Shown: positions 1 through 6,295 of the stretch, in pieces
Layout of the letters: each line of letters begins with the position of its first letter
How positions within the stretch are numbered: position 1 is the first letter of the stretch
Source: Flavobacteriaceae bacterium
Lineage (GTDB): Bacteria > Bacteroidota > Bacteroidia > Flavobacteriales > Flavobacteriaceae
Assembly: GCA_013214425.1 (NCBI GenBank)
Contig: JABSPN010000077.1
Span: forward strand, 1-10,308
Reading direction: 5' to 3'
Length of the DNA: 10,308 nucleotides
The notes under the pieces: generated by a model
The model's database searches: none
What the model saw: only the letters and a program-made list of their open reading frames with translations
What the model was told of the DNA's origin: nothing
Translations under genes and position numbers: made by a program

Positions 1-117
1 GAAGAAGATAAGTGGATTACATTAAAAGTTTCTGCTGCGGCATTGAAAACTATTAATAAAAAAGGAATTGCTGCAGTAATCAAAGATGCTAGAGCAAAAG
101 GATTTTTAAACAAATAA
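1..117 (+). CDS. rpmB: 50S ribosomal protein L28, C-terminal part (5' end outside window)
   Basis: The open frame enters from the left edge and ends at TAA 115-117, giving the last 38 residues of a basic protein ending ARAKGFLNK. The segment WITLKVSAAALKTINKKG, followed by GIAAVIKDARAKG, matches the C-terminal half of bacterial L28, a structural protein of the large ribosomal subunit. The identification is supported by the next gene, which encodes L33 and starts 23 nt downstream. rpmB-rpmG is a standard pair, and in Bacteroidota it is usually followed by a DUF4295 gene and ftsY, exactly as here. The N-terminus and the promoter lie outside the window. Confidence 0.9.
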   Translation, partial: EEDKWITLKVSAAALKTINKKGIAAVIKDARAKGFLNK

Positions 118-140
118 TATAAAGTTTAAAGACAAGAGAA

Positions 141-323
141 ATGGCAAAGAAAGGTAATAGAGTACAAGTAATTTTAGAATGTACAGAGCATAAAGCTTCA
201 GGAGAAAGAGGAACTTCTAGATATATTACAACAAAGAATAAAAAGAACACTCCTGATAGATTAGAGATTAAAAAGTTTAATCCTATCTTGAAGAAAATGA
301 CTGTTCATAAAGAAATTAAATAA
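141..323 (+). CDS. rpmG: 50S ribosomal protein L33
   Basis: This 60-residue basic protein is full length for L33, a small component of the large ribosomal subunit near the E site. It starts MAKKGNRVQVILECTEHK and contains the family signature SRYITTKNKKNTPDRLEIKK (about residues 26-45), ending in a lysine-rich tail. Only one cysteine (residue 14) is visible, so this is the zinc-free type lacking the paired CxxC motifs. It lies 23 nt after rpmB and 9 nt before the DUF4295 gene, so the three are almost certainly co-transcribed. The ATG start is preceded by AAGACAAGAGAA, a purine-rich stretch without a strong Shine-Dalgarno, as is usual in this phylum. Confidence 0.96.
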   Translation: MAKKGNRVQVILECTEHKASGERGTSRYITTKNKKNTPDRLEIKKFNPILKKMTVHKEIK

Positions 324-332
324 GTTTGAATC

Positions 333-482
333 ATGGCAAAGAAAGCAGTAGCATCGTTACAAACAGGATCTAAAAGATTATCTAAAGCAATCAAAATGGT
401 CAAGTCTCCAAAAACTGGAGCTTATACTTTTGTTGAGGCTATTATGTCTCCAGAAAAAGTAAACGACTGGTTAAAGAAGTAA
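333..482 (+). CDS. DUF4295 family small basic protein
   Basis: A 49-residue ORF begins MAKKAVASLQTGSKRLSKAI and ends VNDWLKK, with TAA at 480-482. It is short enough to be missed by ORF callers with a 60-codon cutoff. It begins 9 nt after rpmG and is followed by a strong terminator, so it is the last gene of the rpmB-rpmG transcript. From family knowledge, a DUF4295 protein of about 50 residues lies directly after L33 in Bacteroidota and is very well conserved. Its basic composition (9 Lys and 1 Arg among the first 30 residues) and its operon suggest a ribosome-associated role, but that is inference and no function is established to my knowledge. Confidence 0.9.
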   Translation: MAKKAVASLQTGSKRLSKAIKMVKSPKTGAYTFVEAIMSPEKVNDWLKK

Positions 483-504
483 TCTTTTTTAATAAGAAAT
501 TTGT

Positions 505-536
505 AAAAGCTACTTTCTAATAGAAAGTGGCTTTTT
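505..536 (+). terminator. Rho-independent terminator of the rpmB-rpmG-DUF4295 operon
   Basis: The arm AAAAGCTACTTTC (505-517) pairs with GAAAGTGGCTTTT (523-535) around the loop TAATA. This gives a 13-bp stem with one T.G wobble, and the 3' arm itself ends in a T-run (532-536). It starts 22 nt after the DUF4295 stop and ahead of the ftsY promoter region, so it separates the ribosomal transcript from ftsY. Confidence 0.88.
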
Positions 537-546
537 GTATTTAGGA

Positions 547-575
547 TTGACAAATTTTCAGGTAGTTACCTTTTG
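547..575 (+). promoter_or_regulatory. Candidate promoter of ftsY
   Basis: TTG at 547-549 is followed after 17 nt by TACCTTTTG (567-575). This is close to the Bacteroidota sigma-A consensus TTG-N17-23-TAnnTTTG but carries one extra T before the G. It lies between the upstream terminator and the ftsY start at 611, where a promoter is needed. The placement is reasonable but the match is imperfect. Confidence 0.45.
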
Positions 576-610
576 GCAAAGAACTTGGCTAATTCAATAA
601 AAACACACAC

Positions 611-1567
611 ATGAGCTTATTTAAAAAAATATTTTCTAAAGAGAAAAAAGAAACACTTGATAAAGGATTAGAAAAATCAAGCGCTTCATTTCTTTCTAAG
701 TTAAGTAAAGCTGTTGCTGGTAAATCTAAAGTTGATGATGATGTTTTAGATAATTTGGAAGAAGTGCTAGTAACCAGTGATGTTGGAGTCAATACAACGC
801 TGAAAGTTATTGAAAGAATTGAAGAGAGAGTTTCCAGAGATAAATACTTGGGAACTGAAGAACTCAATATGATTTTACGAGAAGAAATCGCGGGGTTACT
901 TTCTGAAACTAATTCAGGAGAAGAAACAGATTATGTCATTCCCGAGAATAAAAAACCTTATGTTTTAATGGTGGTAGGAGTTAATGGTGTTGGGAAAACT
1001 ACTACTATAGGAAAACTAGCTTATCAATTTAAAAAGAAAGGACTTAATGTTGTTCTAGGTGCTGCAGATACTTTTAGAGCAGCAGCCATAGATCAATTAC
1101 AAGTTTGGGCAGACCGCGTTGATGTACCAATTGTAAAACAGGATATGGGAAGTGATCCTGCCTCTGTTGCTTACGATACATTACAATCTGGTGTAGCTCA
1201 GGAAGCCGATGTGATTATTATCGATACCGCAGGAAGACTTCACAACAAAGTAAACTTAATGAATGAGTTAACTAAAGTGAAGCGTGTGATGCAAAAAGTT
1301 GTAGGTGATGCTCCGCATGATGTGATGCTAGTGCTAGATGGTTCTACAGGACAAAATGCTTTTGAACAAGCCAAACAATTTACAGCGGCTACAGAAGTAA
1401 CATGCCTATCTGTCACTAAACTTGATGGAACAGCTAAAGGTGGAGTTGTTATTGGTATTTCTGATCAATTCCAAATCCCAGTAAAATACATTGGAGTAGG
1501 AGAAGGTATTGAAGATCTTCAAGTATTCAATAAAATCGAGTTTGTAGATTCTTTCTTTAAGAAGTAA
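611..1567 (+). CDS. ftsY: Signal recognition particle receptor FtsY
   Basis: FtsY is the SRP receptor GTPase that docks ribosome-SRP complexes at the inner membrane for co-translational insertion. The 318-residue protein has a short N-terminal region with a basic amphipathic start (MSLFKKIFSKEKK) and a helical N domain (about 20-100) containing the SDVGV motif (56-60). The NG GTPase domain follows: P-loop GVNGVGKT (123-130), the insertion-box motif DTFRAAA (153-159), DTAGR (205-209), TKLDG (269-273) and the closing IGVGE (294-298). It lacks the long acidic A domain of E. coli FtsY, which is usual for Bacteroidota. All GTPase motifs are intact. The ATG at 611 follows the terminator and candidate promoter, so ftsY probably starts its own transcript. 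A four-helix-bundle gene begins 23 nt downstream. Confidence 0.97.
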   Translation: MSLFKKIFSKEKKETLDKGLEKSSASFLSKLSKAVAGKSKVDDDVLDNLEEVLVTSDVGVNTTLKVIERIEERVSRDKYLGTEELNMILREEIAGLLSETNSGEETDYVIPENKKPYVLMVVGVNGVGKTTTIGKLAYQFKKKGLNVVLGAADTFRAAAIDQLQVWADRVDVPIVKQDMGSDPASVAYDTLQSGVAQEADVIIIDTAGRLHNKVNLMNELTKVKRVMQKVVGDAPHDVMLVLDGSTGQNAFEQAKQFTAATEVTCLSVTKLDGTAKGGVVIGISDQFQIPVKYIGVGEGIEDLQVFNKIEFVDSFFKK

Positions 1568-1574
1568 GAAGAAA
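1559..1574 (+). repeat. Left purine-rich repeat beside the four-helix-bundle gene
   Basis: AAGAAGTAAGAAGAAA covers the last ftsY codons and its stop. TAAGAAGAAA (1565-1574) is exactly inverted as TTTCTTCTTA at 1968-1977, downstream of the four-helix-bundle gene. AAGAAGTAAGAA (1559-1570) recurs in direct orientation at 6272-6283. The motif is low-complexity, so part of the similarity could be chance. Confidence 0.5.
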
Positions 1575-1590
1575 CAAGAAAAGTTAATAG

Positions 1591-1950
1591 ATGAACAGAT
1601 CTAAGAGTTTTAGAGATTTAATTGTTTGGAAAAAAGCTCATCAACTTGTACTTGAAATATATAAAATTACTACTCAACTACCTTCCGAAGAGAGATTTGG
1701 CATAATAAGTCAAATAAGAAGAAGAGCTTCTTCTGTTCATGCAAATATTGTTGAGGGATTTGCTAGATCTAGTAAAAGAGAAAAAAGAAGAGTTTATTAT
1801 ATAGCTAATGCTACTTTAGAAGAAACTAGGTACTTTTTAATATTAATTAATGATCTTAATTATATTAATTCCGAAATACTAGAAAAACAATTAAAAGAAG
1901 TTTCAAAAATATTGAATTCCTATATTAAGAAATTAGAACTGAGTATCTAA
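1591..1950 (+). CDS. Four-helix-bundle protein (S23 / rRNA intervening-sequence family)
   Basis: This 119-residue, almost entirely helical basic protein shows the signature of the family named after the S23 ORF of 23S rRNA intervening sequences. Visible elements are FRDLIVWKKAHQLVLEIYKI near the N-terminus, then SQIRRRASSVHANIVEGFAR (about 41-60), then a tyrosine- and leucine-rich C-terminal half (ANATLEETRYFLILINDLNY). Family members occur as free-standing genes in many bacteria and resemble the Avd accessory protein of diversity-generating retroelements. Their cellular role is unsettled, and pentameric nucleic-acid binding is known for Avd. It begins 23 nt after ftsY and ends 39 nt before rimO, two genes normally adjacent in this phylum. 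It uses conspicuously AT-rich codons, and inverted purine-rich repeats flank it. Both points suggest a recent insertion. It probably relies on ftsY transcription. Confidence 0.9.
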   Translation: MNRSKSFRDLIVWKKAHQLVLEIYKITTQLPSEERFGIISQIRRRASSVHANIVEGFARSSKREKRRVYYIANATLEETRYFLILINDLNYINSEILEKQLKEVSKILNSYIKKLELSI

Positions 1951-1988
1951 CCCCTACTTCTTACTACTTTCTTCTTAATTCTAAACCA
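1951..1988 (-). repeat. Right pyrimidine-rich repeat, inverted relative to the left flank
   Basis: Read on the minus strand this contains GTAGTAAGAAGTA and TTAAGAAGAAAG, the same word set as the left flank at 1559-1580. The exact 10-mer TTTCTTCTTA (1968-1977) is the complement of 1565-1574. It occupies the whole spacer between the four-helix-bundle stop and rimO. I see neither a ribosome-binding site nor a promoter box in it. Confidence 0.5.
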
Positions 1989-1989
1989 C

Positions 1990-3294
1990 ATGAGAACAAA
2001 GACGCTTAAAAAAAATAAAATTAACGTTGTTACTTTAGGATGTTCTAAGAATATATATGATTCTGAAGTATTAATGGGACAACTAAAAGCCAATGGAAAA
2101 GATGTTGTTCATGAACAAGAAGGCAATATTGTTGTAATCAATACCTGCGGATTTATTGACAATGCCAAAGAGCAATCGGTTGAAACGATTTTAGAATACG
2201 TTCAAAAGAAAGAAGAAGGCGATGTTGATAAAGTTTTTGTAACGGGTTGCCTGAGTGAGCGTTATAAACCAGATTTAGAGAAAGAAATCCCAAATGTCGA
2301 TCAGTATTTTGGAACTACGCAATTACCACAATTACTTAAAGCTTTAGAGGCCGATTATAAACATGAATTAATAGGAGAACGTTTAACCACAACTCCAAAA
2401 AACTATGCTTATTTAAAAATTGCTGAAGGTTGTGATCGACCTTGTTCATTTTGTGCTATTCCTTTGATGAGAGGAAAACACAAATCTACACCAATAGAAG
2501 ACTTGGTAACTGAGGCAAAAAAGTTGGCTGCCGATGGTGTCAAAGAATTAATTCTTATTGCTCAAGATTTAACCTATTATGGACTAGATCTTTACAAGAA
2601 GAGGAATTTAGCTAAACTACTTCAAGAGTTAGTAACAGTAGAAGGAATTGAATGGATTCGTTTACATTATGCTTTCCCAACAGGATTCCCTACAGACGTA
2701 TTGGATGTAATGAATAAGGAACCAAAGGTGTGTAACTACCTTGATATTCCGTTGCAGCATATCGCAGATGATATTCTCAAATCGATGCGACGGGGAACAA
2801 CAAAAGAAAAAACAACTAAATTAATCAAAGAATTTAGGTCTTCTGTTCCTGAAATGGCTATTAGAACTACCTTAATTGTTGGATATCCGGGAGAAACGGA
2901 AACTCATTTCGAAACTTTAAAGGAATGGGTGAGAGAAATGCGTTTTGAACGTTTGGGATGTTTTACGTATTCTCATGAAGAAAACACACATGCCTTTAAC
3001 TTAGAAGATGATGTTCCTGAAGAGATTAAAATGCAAAGAGCCAATGAGATCATGGAAATTCAATCTCAAATATCTTGGGAATTAAATCAGGAGAAAATAG
3101 GTAAAACCTATCGTTGTATGATCGACAGAAAAGAAGGAAATCACTTTGTAGGAAGAACAGAACACGATTCTCCAGATGTGGATAATGAAGTGTTGATCGA
3201 TGCAGAAAAATTCTACCTCAAACAAGGAGAATTTGCTACTGTTAAAATTTTAGATGCTACCGATTTTGATTTATATGGAGAGGTGATACAATAA
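1990..3294 (+). CDS. rimO: Ribosomal protein S12 methylthiotransferase RimO
   Basis: RimO is a radical-SAM enzyme with two iron-sulfur clusters that adds a methylthio group to a conserved aspartate of ribosomal protein S12. The 434-residue protein has the full MTTase layout. The N-terminal UPF0004 domain carries cluster cysteines C18 (TLGCSKN), C53 (INTCGFI) and C87 (VTGCLSE). The radical-SAM core has the CxxxCxxC motif CDRPCSFC (C148, C152, C155), followed by IRLHYAFPTGFP and LDIPLQH. A C-terminal TRAM domain spans about residues 370-434. YDSEVLMGQL and the S12-type core favour RimO over the tRNA enzyme MiaB. The start at 1990 fits the usual basic leader MRTKTLKKNKINVVTLGC. The spacer upstream is the pyrimidine-rich repeat, so translation initiation must use little Shine-Dalgarno pairing. 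All catalytic cysteines are present. Confidence 0.97.
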   Translation: MRTKTLKKNKINVVTLGCSKNIYDSEVLMGQLKANGKDVVHEQEGNIVVINTCGFIDNAKEQSVETILEYVQKKEEGDVDKVFVTGCLSERYKPDLEKEIPNVDQYFGTTQLPQLLKALEADYKHELIGERLTTTPKNYAYLKIAEGCDRPCSFCAIPLMRGKHKSTPIEDLVTEAKKLAADGVKELILIAQDLTYYGLDLYKKRNLAKLLQELVTVEGIEWIRLHYAFPTGFPTDVLDVMNKEPKVCNYLDIPLQHIADDILKSMRRGTTKEKTTKLIKEFRSSVPEMAIRTTLIVGYPGETETHFETLKEWVREMRFERLGCFTYSHEENTHAFNLEDDVPEEIKMQRANEIMEIQSQISWELNQEKIGKTYRCMIDRKEGNHFVGRTEHDSPDVDNEVLIDAEKFYLKQGEFATVKILDATDFDLYGEVIQ

Positions 3295-3309
3295 AGCCCC
3301 GCTCTTAAA

Positions 3310-3360
3310 GAGAAGCTAAACCAAATAAGCCTTTGAGAATGTTTTTTGGCTAATCTTCTC
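3310..3360. repeat. Imperfect 16-nt inverted repeat after rimO
   Basis: GAGAAGCTAAACCAAA (3310-3325) pairs with TTTGGCTAATCTTCTC (3345-3360) at 13 of 16 positions, with a 19-nt loop containing a T6 run. It begins 16 nt after the rimO stop and could act as a weak terminator or processing stem. There is no T-tract directly after the stem, so it is not a canonical terminator. Its right part overlaps the end of the decayed minus-strand gene. Confidence 0.35.
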
Positions 3361-3956
3361 CATAAATTGATGTTTGATCTGCAGCTGTTATACTATTAAC
3401 ATAAATACCAATATGATTTACATCAGGGATGCCTTCTAGGTATCTATTTCCTGAAGCTGTAATTTCTAAACTTCCTCTATCAGCTTTAATTTGCCTTCCA
3501 TCATCGGGGTTTACACCTTCATCATAGATTTGGTCTAATGTATTTCCAGTAATCACATTGGTAGCAAAAAAGAACAAGGAGCACTGGTTAATTGTTGAGT
3601 GCCTGTGAAAGAATAAGTTGAGCCACCTGTTATATTAACCAGAACGTATTGGTTTCCAGAGCAATGCTTGTAAAATCATCTGCAGTAGTATCTGTTCCGG
3701 TACTTAGATTAAAGACTTCATAAACATTAGTTGTAGTTGAATGTGTTTCAGTATGAATAACTGTTCCTGTGTCATTACTCTCCAAAATAGCAAATACTAG
3801 TCCTATTAACTGACTTGTTAATAAGTTGCCACCAATATCCCTTAAAACAGCTTGATAATTAAATGCCTGTGGTGTCTGAGCCAATACATTTTAGTAGAAA
3901 ATAAAAAATAGAATCAAAAGCTCTAAAGATGATTGTGATAAAGTAGTACTTTTCAT
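3350..3956 (-). pseudogene. Decayed secreted surface protein (nonsense codon in signal peptide, frameshifts)
   Basis: Read on the minus strand, an ATG at 3956 starts a signal-peptide-like MKSTTLSQSSLELLILFFIF. An in-frame TAA (3893-3891) interrupts it, and then NVLAQTPQAFNYQAVLRD follows in the same frame. That last sequence is the typical mature start of large secreted Bacteroidota proteins. The frame continues through HTETHSTTTNVYEVFNLSTG to about position 3650. It then shifts to QYVLVNITGGSTYSFTGTQQ and LTSAPCSF, and shifts again in the T6 run near 3564-3571 to FATNVITGNTLDQIYDEGVN. The remnant stops at 3350. Only about 200 codons remain of proteins that are usually longer, so the 3' part is also lost. 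Two frameshifts plus a nonsense codon make function very unlikely. Confidence 0.82.
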
Positions 3957-4069
3957 ATTATTTTTTTAGTTAAAAAATCCTTGAGTTTCTTTTATTTTCC
4001 TATTTGTCAACCCTCCAATTCGAAACCTAACATCATTGTGATAAAAATTTTTTAAAAACGATTTTTTAG

Positions 4070-4077
4070 TAGTTTTG
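4070..4077 (+). promoter_or_regulatory. TAnnTTTG-type -7 box (TAGTTTTG)
   Basis: TAGTTTTG is an exact match to the Bacteroidota -7 consensus and is preceded by A/T tracts (4041-4066). No TTG occurs at the expected -33 distance. If used, it would give a leader of about 280 nt before the TPR gene at 4365. Confidence 0.4.
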
Positions 4078-4289
4078 TATTAGACTTTGGAAATGAAAAT
4101 TGACTCACCATTAAAACACCATCACATCAATAATTTGTCAAAATGATTTAAGTCTCTGAAGAAGACAGAAACATGGCTTTAAAAATTATTTATAAAGAGA
4201 AAAAAGAATAAGTTTGTTTTGTTGTTTTAATAAAATCATGAATTAAATTACTGAATAACAGAGGTGTAGTAGTGAACAGGTTGTTTGAG

Positions 4290-4361
4290 ATGAAAAAATA
4301 TAAATGTTTAAAAAAATTGAAAGGCTTAATTGCTGAAAACCTTTCATTAAAAAAATATTAA
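4290..4361 (+). CDS. Possible 23-residue lysine-rich small ORF before the TPR gene
   Basis: ATG 4290 to TAA 4361 encodes a 23-residue peptide starting MKKYKCLKKLKGLIAENLSL, with 8 lysines. Its stop lies 3 nt before the ATG of the TPR gene, a spacing compatible with translational coupling. It contains both arms of the hairpin at 4318-4346. There is no homology I recognise, and such a short lysine-rich frame is expected by chance in AT-rich DNA. I list it because of the tight spacing only. Confidence 0.2.
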   Translation: MKKYKCLKKLKGLIAENLSLKKY

Positions 4362-4364
4362 CCT

Positions 4365-5123
4365 ATGAAGGAGAGTAGTAATAACACTAATCACGAAGAA
4401 CTAATTGAAGCTTTCTTGTCTGATCAAATGACTGATAGTGAAAAAAGTCAGTTTTTAAAACAATTGGAAAGTAATTCGGTTTTGAAAGAACAATTTGAAG
4501 AGACTAAACACGCTTACAAAGTTACTGAGATTGCAGGAAGAAAAGAATTAAAAGAAACTCTTGCGGATTTTGAAGAAGAAAAAACGGAAATAAAAACCGT
4601 ATCCTTATTCCCTACAAGTTTAATTTTAAAAGTAGCGGTGGCTTTTATTATAGGTTTTGGTGGAACCTGGTTTCTATTGAATGGAGATGGAGTTATATCT
4701 AATCAGGAGTTATATGCTGCTAATTTTGAAGTGTACGAGGGACCTACTAATGTGCGAGATGGAGAACAAAGTGATGGAGGTTGGGAAAAAGGAGTTGTGC
4801 TCTATAATGAAGGAGAGTATGCCAATGCAATTAACGTGTTAAAGAGCGGATATCAGACAAAACCTGCATATATGGTCGATTTTTACATAGGAGTTTGCCA
4901 TCTGGCTAAAGATAAAGCCGATTATCAAAAAGCATTAGGATACTTTGAAAAAGTAGTTGTTTTCGATAACGATTACAAACAGCAAGCCTATTGGTTCAAA
5001 GGTCTTTGTTATCTGGGATTAGCGGATACAGAAGAAGCGAAATACATCTTTGAGACCATCGTTTTAAAGGATTTCTATAATGCCGAAAAGGCCAAGGAGA
5101 TTATTGAAAGTATGGGAAAGTAG
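4365..5123 (+). CDS. Membrane-anchored TPR protein with anti-sigma-like N-terminus
   Basis: This 252-residue protein has three parts. The N-terminal cytoplasmic helical region (1-80), with EELIEAFLSDQMTDSEKSQF and FEETKHAYKV, resembles the short anti-sigma/zinc-finger-like region of Bacteroidota membrane regulators, although no HxxxCxxC zinc motif is present. A single transmembrane helix follows at about 84-105 (SLILKVAVAFIIGFGGTWFL). The periplasmic part has tandem TPR-like helices at about 139-167, 171-200 and 206-235, with the pattern GVVLYNEGEYANAINVLKSG. In related loci I recall such genes following an ECF sigma-factor gene and preceding a CHAT or other TPR gene. Here both neighbours are non-coding or decayed, so it appears to be orphaned. 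The reading frame is intact. The regulatory role is inference; it could equally be a periplasmic scaffold. Confidence refers to the gene and its architecture. Confidence 0.8.
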   Translation: MKESSNNTNHEELIEAFLSDQMTDSEKSQFLKQLESNSVLKEQFEETKHAYKVTEIAGRKELKETLADFEEEKTEIKTVSLFPTSLILKVAVAFIIGFGGTWFLLNGDGVISNQELYAANFEVYEGPTNVRDGEQSDGGWEKGVVLYNEGEYANAINVLKSGYQTKPAYMVDFYIGVCHLAKDKADYQKALGYFEKVVVFDNDYKQQAYWFKGLCYLGLADTEEAKYIFETIVLKDFYNAEKAKEIIESMGK

Positions 5124-5124
5124 T

Positions 5125-5370
5125 TTAAGGTTTCTTTTTTGATAAATATAATTTCTTGATTTTTTCAATCCATTCTCCTGTTGAATCGATGATTCCATAT
5201 AGAATAATATCAACAATTTAATAGTACTCTGTATGAAATAATAGGAGAGATATACGCTCCCTAAAACTATGTAATGATTTCCAGAAACCTCAATTCCATA
5301 GGCGGATTGTACACTGGGAAGAGTATGGGTAAAGAAGTGATAAAATCAGTAAGATTTGCAGTTTTTTCAT
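5125..5370 (-). pseudogene. Remnant of a small secreted or membrane protein (unrecognised)
   Basis: On the minus strand an ATG at 5370 opens with a convincing signal peptide, MKKLQILLILSLLYPYSSQ, but the frame stops after 26 residues. A second frame continues naturally as SVQSAYGIEVSGNHYIVLGS and VYLSYYF. A third ends VDIILYGIIDSTGEWIEKIK followed by KLYLSKKKP and TAA (5127-5125), with one internal TAA. Joined together these would make a protein of about 80 residues with an N-terminal signal and a basic C-terminus. I do not recognise the family. The three coherent pieces in different frames indicate decay. The remnant ends 1 nt from the stop of the convergent TPR gene. Confidence 0.5.
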
Positions 5371-5558
5371 AAGATCTGTTTGTTTATGCCGAACTAACTA
5401 GTATTCGAATATTTTAAAGCCATTTTACCTCCTAGCTATCCAATTGGAATATATGTGAATGCCAACAAATTTTAAATCATAAAGATGCCGGAAGCATATA
5501 AGCAGTAGTAATTCCATCTAGTTAAAAGAAACCACCAATGCTAATGGTAAATTTCATT

Positions 5559-5850
5559 TTATGAGTTGCGCCAACTGATAAAGCTATTAAAGCTCAGACA
5601 AAAGTTCTCGTTAGTAACAAAAATAATTCTTGATGTGTCCGCTGTTATTGAAAAAGTTTTATCCAGAAGTTTCTGTTTTTTGTTTTCGAAAAAAGTAAAT
5701 AAGCTGTCTCTAAAGTTTTAAAAGCAGCTTTTAAAACTTTGATATTTTGATCTCTTTCGTATACTTGTTGTACTAAATCACCTTTAGCGATTCGGAAAGA
5801 ATGTTTTTTAGCAAGACCAGAATTTGGTATCTTTGAAAGAAGTCTAACAA
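5559..5850 (-). pseudogene. Remnant of an unrecognised protein gene with a homopolymer frameshift
   Basis: On the minus strand, from about 5850, one frame reads EFVRLLSKIPNSGLAKKHSF, then RIAKGDLVQQVYERDQNIKV, then LKAAFKTLETAYLLF. At the A6 run (5689-5694) the sensible reading moves to FFENKKQKLLDKTFSITADT and SRIIFVTNENFCLSFNSFIS, ending at TAA 5561-5559. Both pieces have ordinary protein composition, so this looks like one gene with an indel. Further weak fragments (ATHKMKFTISIGGFF, then LDGITTAYMLPAS) continue to about 5450 with several stops. No family is recognised. The 5' end overlaps the promoter of the plus-strand gene at 5859, so the original start is gone. Confidence 0.55.
5828..5835 (+). 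promoter_or_regulatory. -7 box TATCTTTG of the gene at 5859
   Basis: This is an exact match to the Bacteroidota TAnnTTTG consensus, 23 nt before the ATG at 5859, which would leave a short leader of about 15-20 nt. No TTG is seen at the proper -33 spacing. Position and match are better than for the other candidates in the window. Confidence 0.55.
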
Positions 5851-5858
5851 ATTCAATT

Positions 5859-6233
5859 ATGACAGAATATCAAAAAAACAGACTCAGTGTAATTAATGCA
5901 AGAATTGAAAGATTAGAAGGGGAATCCGGTTTCGTAAAGAAGAACCTTTTAAAGGTGATTTTGGGTGGTGTACTCTTTTCCTTATTTGTACCCTTTTATT
6001 CTTCAAAAGGTAGCGTTGCCTCGGTTCATGAAACCGAAACTATTATAGAAAGATCAGACATGTCTTACATGGAAGTATTTATTTATACACTGTTTTTCTA
6101 TGGAGTATTAGTTTTATTAGGACATATCGTGTTTACTATTCAGGAGAAAAATCAGCTAAAAAAACTACTACAAGAAAAAGAAGCTATTGAAGGGGATATC
6201 GCAATGGGATCCGATAAGTTGAATAATATTTAG
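5859..6233 (+). CDS. Hypothetical two-TM protein with coiled-coil ends
   Basis: The protein has 124 residues. The N-terminal helix MTEYQKNRLSVINARIERLE is charged and coiled-coil-like. The first transmembrane segment is at about 31-48 (LKVILGGVLFSLFVPFYS), followed by a polar loop of about 22 residues (HETETIIERSDMSY). The second is at about 73-94 (VFIYTLFFYGVLVLLGHIVF), and the C-terminal helix QEKNQLKKLLQEKEAIEGDI is again coiled-coil-like. Both ends should lie in the cytoplasm with the short loop in the periplasm. I recognise no domain. It has its own promoter-like box and stands alone between a decayed region and a repeat cluster. The frame is clean with ordinary codon use, so it is probably a real gene of lineage-restricted distribution. 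Confidence 0.7.
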   Translation: MTEYQKNRLSVINARIERLEGESGFVKKNLLKVILGGVLFSLFVPFYSSKGSVASVHETETIIERSDMSYMEVFIYTLFFYGVLVLLGHIVFTIQEKNQLKKLLQEKEAIEGDIAMGSDKLNNI

Positions 6234-6269
6234 TTTTAGGAGTTATGAGTTAAGGGTCAGGAGTTAGAA

Positions 6270-6282
6270 GCAAGAAGTAAGA
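6270..6282 (+). repeat. Purine-rich repeat GCAAGAAGTAAGA, left copy
   Basis: GCAAGAAGTAAGA recurs at 6358-6370 as GCAAGAAGTTAGA (12 of 13 identical), bracketing the repeat at 6296-6322. It is embedded in the purine-rich stretch 6241-6283 (GTTAAGGGTCAGGAGTTAGA and so on) and shares AAGAAGTAAGAA with 1559-1570. Confidence 0.5.
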
Positions 6283-6295
6283 ATTGCAATACCTG

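Larger units (their letters stand above)
3957..4364. other. 408-nt intergenic region upstream of the TPR gene
   Basis: It is very AT-rich with no ORF above 25 codons. It contains a TAnnTTTG box (4070-4077), a 17-codon frame at 4093-4146 (starts MKIDSPLKHHHINN), a 12-codon frame near 4173, a 23-codon frame ending 3 nt before the TPR gene, and a 7-bp hairpin (TGAAAGG 4318-4324 with CCTTTCA 4340-4346). Genes of the downstream type often follow an ECF sigma-factor gene, but no sigma-factor residues can be read in any frame here. The space may be a long 5' leader of the TPR gene. Confidence 0.5.

Noticed and set aside
589..867. Open frame of 92 codons on the minus strand inside ftsY
   Set aside because: It is fully antisense to the N domain of ftsY, has serine/leucine-rich shadow composition and resembles no family.
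1591..1950. Diversity-generating retroelement accessory gene (Avd)
   Set aside because: No reverse transcriptase, template repeat or variable repeat is present. The sequence fits the free-standing S23/IVS branch better.
3295..3360. Rho-independent terminator of rimO
   Set aside because: The stem has three mismatches and no T-tract follows it, so it is reported only as an imperfect inverted repeat.
4093..4146. 17-codon frame with three consecutive histidines (KHHHINN), considered as a histidine-type attenuator leader
   Set aside because: It has too few histidines, no terminator/antiterminator structure follows, and the downstream gene is not biosynthetic.
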